From: Nonomuraea harbinensis
GTDB lineage: Bacteria > Actinomycetota > Actinomycetes > Streptosporangiales > Streptosporangiaceae
Direction of reading: 5' to 3'
Assembly: GCF_019396385.1 (NCBI RefSeq)
Contig: NZ_JAHKRN010000026.1
Coordinates: 1-64,000 of the forward strand
Length of the DNA stretch: 64,000 nt
The translations under genes were made by a program, and so were the position numbers. Below the pieces are notes generated by a model. The model saw only the letters and a program-made list of their open reading frames with translations. It searched no databases and had not been told where the DNA came from. This document shows, one piece after another, positions 14,735-22,684 of this stretch (the stretch's first letter is position 1; each line of letters opens with the position of its first letter).

Positions 14735-17005
14735 TCACGGCGCCGCGAAAGTGCCCTGCCTGCGCACCGTGTGCCAGCGCAGCCGCACCCCGAGCAGCGC
14801 GGTCGCCACCGACTGGAACACCACCAGATACATCAGCTGCCGGTACACCAGCTGCTGCAACGGCAGCACCCACAGCGCCGACACCCGCTCCCGGTCCAGC
14901 CGCAGCGCGTACCAGCCCGCCGCGGCCTGCACCACCACGAACCCGGCCCACACCGCCACCGCCGGCAGCGGGTCGCCGACCGCCGTGTGATAGACCGCCA
15001 TCAGGTCCACCACCGGCGCCAGCAGCGGCAGCAGCACGTGGAACAGCGCCAGGTAACCCAGGCAGCGGCGGCCGAACGGACCCGGCTCGGCCAGCGCGCG
15101 GCGGTGCTTCCACATCGCCTGCATCGTGCCGTAGCACCAGCGGTAGCGCTGCCGCCACAGCTGCCCCAGGGTCCCGGGCGCCTCCGTCCACGCCAGCGCC
15201 CGCTCCTCGTACACCACCCGCCAGCCCGCCCGGCACAGCGCCATCGTCAGGTCGGTGTCCTCGGCCAGCGTGTCGGTGCTCACCCCGCCGAGCCCGACCA
15301 GCGCGCCGCGCCGGAACGCGCCGATCGCCCCCGGCACCGTCGGCATGCAGTCGAGCAGCTCGAACGCGCGCCGGTCCAGGTTGAAGCCGATCACGTACTC
15401 GACGTGCTGCCAGCGGCCGATGAGCCCGCGCCGGTTGCCGACCTTGGTGTTGCCGCTCACCGCGCCCACGCGGGGGTCGGCGAGCCGGCGCACGAGATGC
15501 CCGATCGTATCCGGCTCGAACACCGTGTCACCGTCGACCATGACGAGGAACTCGTGGCGCGCGTGCCGGATGCCGGTGTTGAGCGCGGCGGCCTTGCCGG
15601 CGTTGTCCTGCCTGATCACCCGTACTCCCGGCAGCCGCGGCCCGGCGGCGGCCTCGGCGGTGCGGTCGGTGGAACCGTCGTCCACCACCAGCACCTCCAC
15701 CGGCCCGGGGTACGCGGTCGCGACGAGCGAGCGCACGGTCGCGGCGATCCCCGCCTCCTCGTTGTACGCGGGCACGATCACGCTCACTCCTGGCGGCCGT
15801 TCCCAGGTCAGGGCCGGTCCCGGACCTCGGGAGCGCCGGGCGTGCACCCGGGCCAGCACCACCAGGAGCAGCAGCCGGGCCAGCGTCAGCACGCCGGTGG
15901 CGAACAGCACCCACCACAGCGCGTCCGTGAACGCGTTCGCCGCGCGCTGCGCCAGGCCGAGCGCGGCGCCGGCGATCCGCTCCGGCTGCGCGGCTGGCCG
16001 GTGCGCCGACGGCATGCCGAGCGCGGAGGTCAGCGTCTCGGCGCGGTAGCCGGCCCGGTCCAGCCGGTCGAGCAGGCGGCCGACGGCCTCGACCGTCTGG
16101 GCGCGGTCGCCGCCGGAGTCGTGCATCATCACCACCGCCCCGCGCCCGCCGCGCGGGAACGCGGCCCTGGCGATGCCGGCCGCGCCCGGCCTGCTCCAGT
16201 CCTCGGTGTCGAGGTCGGCCAGCGCGATCAGGTAGCCCTCGCGGCCGAGCATCGCCAGGGTGTCCCACTGCTCGCCGGTGATGGCGTCAGGGGTCGAGGA
16301 GTACGGCGGGCGGGCCAGCATCGTGTGCAGCCCCGTCGCCCCGGCCAGCGCCTTCTGGGTGAGGTTCAGCTCCAGCTCGGCCCGCCAGGCGGGGACGGCG
16401 GACAGGTCGGGATGGGTGTAGGTGTGGTTGCCGATCTCGTGGCCCTCGGCGACGATCCGGCGGGTCAGCTCCGGATGGGCGGCGATCTTCGAGCCGACCG
16501 TGAAGAACGTCGCCTTCGCCCCGTGCTTCTTCAGCGCGTCCAGCACGAGCGGCGTCCACGCGGGGTCGGGCCCGTCGTCGAACGTCAGCGCCACCGTGCG
16601 GGCCTTCGGGCGGGCGCCGGCCGGCTTGTCCCCGGTCAGGTCGAGCACCGGGCCGCTGCGGCGCACCGGCTCCAGCCACGACGCCGGGTCCCCGCCGCCT
16701 CGCTGGGGCCCGGTCTCCCCGACCACGTTCTTGACGAACCCGTCGAGCGTCAGCGCGCACCCCGCCAGCGCCACCCCGGCCAGCAACATCAGCCAGTGCC
16801 CCGAAGGCTCCACACCCCGCCCGGCCACCCGCCTCCTGCCCCGCCGCCGCCCACCCCGACGGACCTCACGCCCGTACACCGCACCAGGCACCCGATCCGC
16901 CGCCTGCCCGATCGTCCTGCCGAGACCCGGGTCATGTGCCTGCCCCCATCCGGGCGCGGGCGCGCTGTCCGGTTGTGGGACGGGGCGTCTGCGGCGGGGG
17001 GTCAT
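14735..17005 (-). CDS. Polysaccharide deacetylase - GT2 glycosyltransferase fusion
   Basis: A 756-residue membrane enzyme joining two activities of extracellular polymer synthesis. An Arg-rich 68-residue cytoplasmic tail leads to a membrane segment (about 70-88). A NodB-type deacetylase follows, with TFDDGPD at 141-147 and the zinc motif H194-x3-H198. After a membrane segment near 360-380 comes a processive GT2 domain with VDDGSTD, VDGDT, AEDTD and QRYRWCYG, then two or more C-terminal membrane helices. This order is known in proteins making and trimming beta-linked GlcNAc polymers, such as actinomycete aggregation glycans. The ATG at 17005 overlaps the stop of the gene above, which supports the start. 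Confidence 0.9.
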   Translation of the reverse strand: MTPRRRRPVPQPDSAPAPGWGQAHDPGLGRTIGQAADRVPGAVYGREVRRGGRRRGRRRVAGRGVEPSGHWLMLLAGVALAGCALTLDGFVKNVVGETGPQRGGGDPASWLEPVRRSGPVLDLTGDKPAGARPKARTVALTFDDGPDPAWTPLVLDALKKHGAKATFFTVGSKIAAHPELTRRIVAEGHEIGNHTYTHPDLSAVPAWRAELELNLTQKALAGATGLHTMLARPPYSSTPDAITGEQWDTLAMLGREGYLIALADLDTEDWSRPGAAGIARAAFPRGGRGAVVMMHDSGGDRAQTVEAVGRLLDRLDRAGYRAETLTSALGMPSAHRPAAQPERIAGAALGLAQRAANAFTDALWWVLFATGVLTLARLLLLVVLARVHARRSRGPGPALTWERPPGVSVIVPAYNEEAGIAATVRSLVATAYPGPVEVLVVDDGSTDRTAEAAAGPRLPGVRVIRQDNAGKAAALNTGIRHARHEFLVMVDGDTVFEPDTIGHLVRRLADPRVGAVSGNTKVGNRRGLIGRWQHVEYVIGFNLDRRAFELLDCMPTVPGAIGAFRRGALVGLGGVSTDTLAEDTDLTMALCRAGWRVVYEERALAWTEAPGTLGQLWRQRYRWCYGTMQAMWKHRRALAEPGPFGRRCLGYLALFHVLLPLLAPVVDLMAVYHTAVGDPLPAVAVWAGFVVVQAAAGWYALRLDRERVSALWVLPLQQLVYRQLMYLVVFQSVATALLGVRLRWHTVRRQGTFAAP

Positions 17006-17598
17006 GAGGGGGTTCCGGGGGTGGTGGGGTTCCGGGTCTGGGAGGGCTCGTCGCTGGGGTCCGGGGAGGGGGTCGCGGCGGGCTCCGGTTGCTGGGTGGG
17101 GGTGGTCTCGCCGGGGGGTGTGGTGTCGCGGGCCGACTCGGGTTCTACGGCCGCGCCCGTGTCCGGGGGCTCGGACGTACGGGACGGCCGCGCGGACGGT
17201 GAGGTGGGGCGGGCGGACGGGCTCTTGGCTCGCGTACGGGAGGGCGCGGCGGTGGTGCGCCGTCCGGAGGCGCGCGTGGGCGCTGACCGGGTCGGCGCCC
17301 GCCGGGACCTGGACCGGGAAAGGGACGGCTCAGGCTCGGCCTGCTCGCTGGCGGGAGCGGCGTCGTCGGAGTGCGTGCCGCCGGGCGGCGGGCTCGCGTG
17401 CCGGCTCGGCCAGCCGCCGGCCGGCAGCGGCGTGTCCGCGAGCACCGCGCCCACGAGCGTCACCGTCGCCGCCAGGGTGAGCGTGCTGACCAGGACCGCC
17501 CCCATCGTGAACCACCTCCTCCGCCGGCCGCTGTGGTCGACGAAGACCGCGCCGCTGGGCGGCGAGGGTTGCTCTCGGGCGGGGGTGAGGGGCGACAT
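17002..17598 (-). CDS. Ser/Pro/Arg-rich single-pass membrane protein coupled to the fusion enzyme
   Basis: A 198-residue protein of no recognised family. A short cytoplasmic part with GRRRRW leads into one membrane helix (about 33-55). The rest is a low-complexity outer tail rich in Ser, Pro, Thr, Arg and Glu, likely disordered. The ATG at 17598 is preferred to one at 17640 because the latter overlaps the putative -10 box. The stop overlaps the next ATG (ATGA), so it is made together with the deacetylase/glycosyltransferase and may anchor or position it at the wall. Confidence 0.6.
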   Translation of the reverse strand: MSPLTPAREQPSPPSGAVFVDHSGRRRRWFTMGAVLVSTLTLAATVTLVGAVLADTPLPAGGWPSRHASPPPGGTHSDDAAPASEQAEPEPSLSRSRSRRAPTRSAPTRASGRRTTAAPSRTRAKSPSARPTSPSARPSRTSEPPDTGAAVEPESARDTTPPGETTPTQQPEPAATPSPDPSDEPSQTRNPTTPGTPS

Positions 17599-17639
17599 GG
17601 CCTGCTTCTGGGAAACCGGGGGGTGTGGACAGCTGATCA

Positions 17640-17667
17640 TGTATAGACGATCATGCTGACGTCAAGT
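17640..17667 (-). promoter_or_regulatory. Candidate promoter for the two-gene polysaccharide operon
   Basis: On the minus strand ACTTGA (17667-17662) and TATACA (17645-17640) are 16 bases apart, about 40 bases before the ATG at 17598. ATGATC flanks the -10 box on both sides as a direct repeat. Confidence 0.4.
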
Positions 17668-17722
17668 TGATGCTCGAACACAAGTTCGTAAAAATCAATC
17701 CATGTATAACCAGGAGAAATAG

Positions 17723-18414
17723 TTGACCGACGCTGTCGTGGGCGACCGCGTGCGCGGCCTGTACGCCGACCCCGGCAAGATCCACCAGGTCGACCACACG
17801 GGCGAGCACTTCGCGGTCCGCGGCCCGCTCAACGCGCCGCGCCCGCTCCAGGGCCACCCGCTGCTGGTGCAGGCCGGCTCGTCGGAGGACGGCAGGAGTT
17901 CGCCGCCCGCCACGCCGAGGCCGTCTTCACCGCGCAGCAGACGCTGGAGGAGGCGCGCGCGTTCTACGCCGACGTGAAGGGCAGGCCGGCCCGTCACGGC
18001 AGGCGGCCGGACGAGCTCCTCGTGCTGCCGGAAATCTCGCCGATCATCGGGTCCACCGAGCGTGAGGCGCTGCGCCTGGAGAAGGAGCTGGAGGACCTCG
18101 TCATCCCCGCGTACGGGCTCACCCAGGTCTCCCCCATGACCGGCACCGAGCTGACCGAGGACGACCTGGACGGCCCGCTGCCCGACGTGCCGGCCGGCAC
18201 CGAGGGCGCGCGGAGCCGGCGGCGGCTCGTCGTCGACCTGGCCAGGCGCGAGCGCCTCACGGTCCGCGGGCTCCTCCTTCGTCGACCACGTGGTGCCCGA
18301 GCCGCGGTCCAGAGGGCTGTTCCGGCACGAGTACGAGGGGCGCACGCTGCGCTGCACTACGGCCTCGACCGGCCCGCCTCCCGCTACACGGCCAGGCAGG
18401 AGGCGCTCGCATGA
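17723..18414 (+). pseudogene. Remnant of an NtaA/SnaA/DszA-type FMN-dependent monooxygenase
   Basis: Family-specific stretches occur in three frames: LYADPGKIHQVDHTGEHF and LVQAGSSEDG first, then EFAARHAEAVFTAQQTLEEA and VLPEISPIIGSTEREALRLE, then FVDHVVPEPRSRGLFRHEYE and a closing HYGLDRPASRYT. The frame breaks near 17890, where loss of one base explains it, and again near 18265 and 18350. The N-terminal flavin-binding half of the roughly 440-residue family is absent, and a segment before FVDHVV (the TGSP...ADGF part) is also missing. AGGAG stands before the TTG at 17723, but no functional enzyme can result. Intact relatives oxidise nitrilotriacetate, EDTA or thiophene-type substrates with a partner flavin reductase. 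Confidence 0.85.
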
Positions 18415-18446
18415 CCTGCGGACGTCGTTTTTGACAGGATGAGATC

Positions 18447-19115
18447 ATGACGATCCTGCCGCTGAGCCCCGACGAGCTGCTCACCACCACCCGCAGCGTC
18501 CGCAAGCGTCTCGACCTGCGCCGGCCCGTGCCGGCGGAGCTCGTACGCGAATGCCTGGAGATCGCCCTGCAGGCGCCGAGCGGCGGCAACCGCCAGGGCT
18601 GGCACTGGATCGTGGTGACCGATCCCGGCCTGCGCGCCCGGATCGGCGACTACTACGGGCGTTCCGTACGCGCCTACCACGCGTCGGGGTCGTCCGCCGG
18701 GAAGCTGTTCCAGGACGACCCGGACCGGGCGGCGACGCAGCGGCGCATCTCCGACAGCTCCGCCTACCTGGGTGAGCACATGGGGGAGGTGCCGGTGCTG
18801 GTCATCCCGTGCATCGAGGTGCCCGGCGGCGGGTTCCCCGAGGGAAACCAGGCGGGGCTGTGGGGGTCGCTGCTCCCCGCCGCGTGGAGCTACATGCTCG
18901 CGGCGCGGGCGCGCGGCCTCGGCACCGCCTGGACCACCCTGCATCTGGCGTACGAGAGCGAGATCGCCGAGCTGCTCGGCCTGCCGGCGGAGGTCCGGCA
19001 GGGCGCCCTCATCCCGACCGCCTACTACACCGGCGACACCTTCAAGCCCGCTCCCCGGGTCCCGCTCGACCAGGTGCTCCATCTGGACGGCTGGTCGCGT
19101 CCCGGGCCGTCCTGA
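18447..19115 (+). CDS. Nitroreductase family protein
   Basis: A 222-residue FMN-dependent oxidoreductase, probably a homodimer. The family starts with SVRKRLD, continues with the FMN-binding APSGGNRQGW and has the late motif RGLGTAWTTLHL. It uses NAD(P)H to reduce nitro, quinone or flavin-type substrates. AGGATGAG precedes the ATG. It lies 32 bases after the decayed monooxygenase and may once have formed a unit with it, but it is itself intact. The physiological substrate is unknown. Confidence 0.85.
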   Translation: MTILPLSPDELLTTTRSVRKRLDLRRPVPAELVRECLEIALQAPSGGNRQGWHWIVVTDPGLRARIGDYYGRSVRAYHASGSSAGKLFQDDPDRAATQRRISDSSAYLGEHMGEVPVLVIPCIEVPGGGFPEGNQAGLWGSLLPAAWSYMLAARARGLGTAWTTLHLAYESEIAELLGLPAEVRQGALIPTAYYTGDTFKPAPRVPLDQVLHLDGWSRPGPS

Positions 19116-19134
19116 TCCCGCGCTCCGCGGCCGG

Positions 19135-19163
19135 TTCTATGGCAAAGTAATCGGAAATACATA
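19135..19163 (+). promoter_or_regulatory. Weak candidate promoter
   Basis: TTCTAT (19135-19140) and TACATA (19158-19163) are 17 bases apart, inside an AT-rich patch 28 bases before the ATG at 19191. Confidence 0.3.
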
Positions 19164-19190
19164 GATTGGCCAAGGAGAGGGTGGATCCAC

Positions 19191-20135
19191 ATGAGCGCCT
19201 CCGGTACGGGGCCTAGTCTCGGGCGCATGCCGATCGATGAGAACGCCGCCGCGGCCTGGCTTCCCGATCCCGCCCGCTCGGTGGTCGCGGTCGTCCCGCC
19301 GGGCGCCGGCGACGGCCACTGGGCGGGCGCGCCCTGCGCGGTGGCCGCCGACGGGTTCGTCTACCTCGCCTACCGGCTGCGCAGGCCGGTCGGGGAAGGG
19401 CGCGGCCACGCCGTCGTGGTGGCGCGCTCCGCAGGCGGCGAGCGGTTCGAGACCCTGCTGACCATCACCAGGGACGAGATGGACGCCGAGTCCCTGGAGC
19501 GCCCGTGGCTGACGACGACGGAGGACGGGCGCTGGCGGCTCTACCTGAGCTGTGCCACCTACGGGAGCAAGCACTGGCGGGTGGAGGTGCTGGAGGCCGC
19601 GGCCCCGGCGGCCTTCGACCCCCGGCTGCGCGCCACGGTGCTGCCCGGCGACCCGAAGACCGGGGTCAAGGACCCGGTGATCGTCCGCCGGGGCGGCACC
19701 TGGCACCTGTGGGCCTCCTGCCACCCGCTGACCGGGCCGGGGGAGGAGGACCGGATGGTCACCGACTACGCCACCAGTGCCGACGGCCTGGCCTGGACCT
19801 GGCACGGCACCGCGCTGACCGGCCGTCCCGGCTGCTGGGACGCGCGCGGCGTCCGGGTGAGCGCGGTCCGTTTCACCGATGACGGCGTGCTCGCCTTCTA
19901 CGACGGGAGGGCGAGCGCGGCGGAGAACTACGAGGAGCGCACCGGCATCGCGGCCGGGACGGACCCGGCGGCGCTCACCCCGCTCGGGTCCGCGCCGTTC
20001 GCCGCCTCGCCGTACGCGGGCGGCGGGCTCCGCTACCTGGACGTGGTCGACCTGCCGGACGGCGGCGTCCGCCTCTACTACGAGTACACCCGCTCCGACG
20101 GGGCGCACGAGCTGCGCACCGAGCTGCGGCGCTGA
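19191..20135 (+). CDS. Five-bladed beta-propeller, GH43/GH130-like glycosidase fold
   Basis: A 314-residue soluble protein without a signal peptide. Repeated blade-like stretches with Trp-rich ends (WHLWASCHPL, WTWHGTAL, LAFYDGRAS, VRLYYEYTRSDG) and GVKDPVIVRRGG resemble the five-bladed propellers of GH43, GH32 and GH130 enzymes. I cannot assign the catalytic acids with confidence, so it may be a glycosidase, a phosphorylase or an inactive relative. GGAGAGGGTGG precedes the ATG. Starting at 19227 would remove only an untypical N-terminus. It is alone on its strand between nitroreductase and sulfotransferase. Confidence 0.6.
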   Translation: MSASGTGPSLGRMPIDENAAAAWLPDPARSVVAVVPPGAGDGHWAGAPCAVAADGFVYLAYRLRRPVGEGRGHAVVVARSAGGERFETLLTITRDEMDAESLERPWLTTTEDGRWRLYLSCATYGSKHWRVEVLEAAAPAAFDPRLRATVLPGDPKTGVKDPVIVRRGGTWHLWASCHPLTGPGEEDRMVTDYATSADGLAWTWHGTALTGRPGCWDARGVRVSAVRFTDDGVLAFYDGRASAAENYEERTGIAAGTDPAALTPLGSAPFAASPYAGGGLRYLDVVDLPDGGVRLYYEYTRSDGAHELRTELRR

Positions 20136-20157
20136 CCGGCGTGGCACCGGCCCGTGA

Positions 20158-21153
20158 TCAGCCGATCACCGGGCGGCCGTTGCGGGCCTGGCGCTGGCCG
20201 TCCGGCCGCACGCCGACCTGCCCGCCCGAACGCTCCCTGGGGCGCACCCAGTCGCCGAAGTCCTCGCCGGTGACGCGCTGCAGCAGCTCGATGTCGTCGG
20301 CGAAGCGCGGGATGAGCTGCTGCCGCTGCTCCCAGGTCAGCGGGCGGCGGGCGGCGGACCGCCGTTGCAGCAGGTGCTCCACCGGCTCCGTCAGCGCCCG
20401 CGCCAGCCCGTAGGGGAGCGCGCGGCCGGTGCGGGCCAGCGCCCGCAGGGCCGCGGCGAGCAGCAGGTGCCTGCCGCCCGCGTCCGGGTGCGCGGTCACG
20501 TTCTCCCTCGGCGCCTCGGTCAGCAGGCCCTGCTCCACGCCGAGGAAGGCGCAGATGCGGTCCAGCGTGTGCGCCGGCCGGTCGACCAGGTCGCGGTAGC
20601 GGAAGACCAGCACCTGCTCGCGCGGGAACAGGGTGAACAGGTGGGCGAGCTGCTCGCCGTACCTGCCCAGCCGGACGTAGTGCCAGAAGTGCGCCCAGCC
20701 GGCCGCGACGCGCCGCTCCTCGGCGGCGCACGCGCGCACCACGTCGCCGATCGGCTCCAGCCCCGCCGACCACAGGTGGGTCCAGTTGGAGTGCGCCCGC
20801 TCCACCGGGTCGCGCAGGATCGCGATGAGCCGCGCGTGCGGGATCGCCGCGTGGATGCGGCGCTGCGCGTCCAGGTCGTAGAGGTAGAAGGGGGTGGCCT
20901 CGCCGCGCGCCGCGCCCGGCGGCGCGGCGGCGAACAGCGCCTCGTAGTCGGCTCTGCGCCACACGTGCTCCCGGTAGGTCTGCTGGTCGCCGGGCCCGCC
21001 GCGGTCCGGCGGCGGGCCGTCCGTGAGGAAGAACTTGGGTTCCTTCACGGGCGGCAGGTAGAGCCCGGGGTGCTCGCGGAGCGCGGCGTGCAGGGCGGTG
21101 GTCCCGGCCTTCGGAGCGCCGATCACCAGGAAGTCCGGCAGGGGCATCGTCAT
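20158..21153 (-). CDS. PAPS-dependent sulfotransferase
   Basis: A 331-residue cytoplasmic enzyme that moves a sulfo group from PAPS to a hydroxyl or amine. The 5'-phosphosulfate loop is GAPKAGTTAL near residue 12 and the 3'-phosphate site is RDPVERAHSNW near residue 118. Both are canonical. GGAAGGA lies before two tandem ATG codons (21153 and 21147). It is divergent from the LanC-like gene with only 54 bases between starts, so control is probably shared. Carbohydrate, lipid and small-molecule sulfotransferases all look like this. The acceptor is not identifiable. Confidence 0.9.
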   Translation of the reverse strand: MTMPLPDFLVIGAPKAGTTALHAALREHPGLYLPPVKEPKFFLTDGPPPDRGGPGDQQTYREHVWRRADYEALFAAAPPGAARGEATPFYLYDLDAQRRIHAAIPHARLIAILRDPVERAHSNWTHLWSAGLEPIGDVVRACAAEERRVAAGWAHFWHYVRLGRYGEQLAHLFTLFPREQVLVFRYRDLVDRPAHTLDRICAFLGVEQGLLTEAPRENVTAHPDAGGRHLLLAAALRALARTGRALPYGLARALTEPVEHLLQRRSAARRPLTWEQRQQLIPRFADDIELLQRVTGEDFGDWVRPRERSGGQVGVRPDGQRQARNGRPVIG

Positions 21154-21172
21154 CGTCCTTCCGTCGGTAACC

Positions 21173-21201
21173 TTATTTTCCTACCAAAAGTATGGGATAA
21201 T
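21173..21201 (+). promoter_or_regulatory. Promoter of a probably leaderless LanC-like mRNA
   Basis: TTATTT (21173-21178) and GATAAT (21196-21201) are 17 bases apart. The -10 box ends six bases before the GTG at 21208, so transcription should begin at or next to the start codon. No ribosome binding site is visible. Confidence 0.55.
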
Positions 21202-21207
21202 CTAGCC

Positions 21208-22524
21208 GTGAGCCTGGATGAGATGCGCCCGCAGAGAACCAGGGCCGACTCCCCGCTGACCGCCGCCATCTCGGCGGGCCGGTGGATCCGTTCCGCCGCC
21301 GTGGACGACGGCCACGGCAGGCACTGGCTGGCCAACCCCGACGCGCGCGGCAGATCGGCCGTCACCCCGGAGTCGTCCTCCCTCTATTCGGGAGCGGCCG
21401 GCATCGTGCTGTTCTTCCTGGAACTGGCCGCCGCCACCGGGCACGAGGCGTACCTGGAGGACGCCCGGGCCGGCGCCCGCAGGCTCGCCGCCACCTGGCG
21501 CGAGCAGCGCGACCCCACCCTGTACCACGGGCTGACCGGCACCATGGTCGCGCTCATGGAGGCCGGGTGGGCGCTCGGTGACGACCTGTTCGAGGTGGAG
21601 GCGGCGGCCATCGCCGACGAACTCGTCCGCAGAGGGCGCGAAGGCGGCGACGGCGTCGGCTGGTCCCGCGAGCCGGCCCAGCGCGGCGACGGCGGCATCG
21701 TCCTCGGCCTGCTGCGCGCCGCCGCCCACTTCGGCGCGCCCGCGTACGAGGAGGCGGCCGTCGAGGCCGGGCTGCGCATCGCCGCGCTGCCCGTGCCGGG
21801 CCACCGCTTCGGCGCCTGCGCCGACCTGCCGCTGGACGCGGTCACGCCGGGCTTCCTGGCCGGCACCGCGGGCACCGCCTTCCTGCTCGCCCGCCTGTAC
21901 GGGGTGACGGGGGAGGAGGTCTTCCTCCGGGCCGCGCGCCGGGGCGCCGGCTTCGTCCGCGAGCTCAGCGTCGTGACCGGTCAGTGCGCGGTCGTCCCGC
22001 ACCACGTGCCGCAGGCCAGGCAGCTGCACTACCTCGGCTTCTGCTCGGGGTCGGCCGGCGTGGCGCGGATGTTCTACGAGCTGCACCGGGTGGACGGCGA
22101 CCCGGGCGACCTGGAGTGGGTGGAGCGGCTCGCGAACGGCGTGGTGCGGAGCGGAGTGCCGCGCCGCCGCACCGACGGGTACTGGAACGTGGCCTGCCAG
22201 TGCTGCGGCACGGCGGGCCTGGTCGAGCTCTTCGTCGGCCTGTGGGCGGCGACCGGGCGGCGCGCGCACCTGACCTTCGCCCGCTCGCTGGCCGACGACC
22301 TGATCAGCCGGGCCACCGACCACGACGGGCGGGGCTACCGCTGGTATCAGGCCTACCGGCGGCTGCGGCCCGCCGAGGTGACGGCCGACACCGGTTACCT
22401 GGTCGGCGGGGCCGGCATCGGGGCCGCGCTGCTCCATCTGGACGCCGTCGAGCACGCGCGGCGCGTCATCCTCCTCCCCGACAACCCGTTCCCCGCCATC
22501 CCGGTGCCGCCCGCGGCCCTATAG
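21208..22524 (+). CDS. LanC-like protein with Cys-Cys-Gly zinc motif
   Basis: A 438-residue alpha/alpha-toroid of the lanthionine-synthetase C family. The repeating GxxG turns of the barrel are visible (YSGAAGIVLF, YHGLTGTMVA, LAGTAGTAFL, CSGSAGVARM, CCGTAGLVEL, VGGAGIGAAL). Zinc ligands map to Cys279, Cys332 and Cys333, where classical LanC has Cys-His-Gly at the last pair. Family members cyclise lanthipeptides or add thiols such as glutathione to electrophiles. No dehydratase or Cys-rich precursor is nearby, so a stand-alone role is more likely. GTG at 21208 is chosen because of the promoter position. ATG at 21223 is an alternative. Confidence 0.8.
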   Translation: MSLDEMRPQRTRADSPLTAAISAGRWIRSAAVDDGHGRHWLANPDARGRSAVTPESSSLYSGAAGIVLFFLELAAATGHEAYLEDARAGARRLAATWREQRDPTLYHGLTGTMVALMEAGWALGDDLFEVEAAAIADELVRRGREGGDGVGWSREPAQRGDGGIVLGLLRAAAHFGAPAYEEAAVEAGLRIAALPVPGHRFGACADLPLDAVTPGFLAGTAGTAFLLARLYGVTGEEVFLRAARRGAGFVRELSVVTGQCAVVPHHVPQARQLHYLGFCSGSAGVARMFYELHRVDGDPGDLEWVERLANGVVRSGVPRRRTDGYWNVACQCCGTAGLVELFVGLWAATGRRAHLTFARSLADDLISRATDHDGRGYRWYQAYRRLRPAEVTADTGYLVGGAGIGAALLHLDAVEHARRVILLPDNPFPAIPVPPAAL

Positions 22525-22558
22525 CGCGTATTTCATGTATTTCAGATAGGAATAACTC

Positions 22559-22684
22559 ATGCCAGAGCACGACTACCCCGGCGACGTCCACTGGTACGAC
22601 CTGCCGGACGACGAAGTGGAGCTCGACGAGGCCCCCGCGCCCCGGAGCCGGCTGAGCCGCCTCATCCCCTGGAGGGCCGCATGA
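22559..22684 (+). CDS. 41-residue acidic protein coupled to the FMN reductase
   Basis: A short frame starting MPEHDYPGDV. It is acidic in the middle, ends in a basic SRLSRLIPWRAA tail and has no Cys. ATAGGAATA lies before the ATG, and the stop overlaps the FMN reductase ATG (ATGA), so translation of the two is linked. It follows the LanC-like gene by 34 bases. I recognise no family. The composition rules against a lanthipeptide precursor and suggests a small adaptor or leader peptide. The coupling and ribosome site are the main support that it is real. Confidence 0.55.
   Translation: MPEHDYPGDVHWYDLPDDEVELDEAPAPRSRLSRLIPWRAA

Noticed and set aside
14729..17659. A 976-codon open frame on the plus strand
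   Set aside because: It is the antisense shadow of the deacetylase/glycosyltransferase gene. The composition is Arg/Gln/His/Pro-rich without domains, as expected for high-GC antisense frames.
22559..22684. Lanthipeptide precursor for the LanC-like protein
   Set aside because: The peptide has no Cys and only two Ser, so no lanthionine ring could form.
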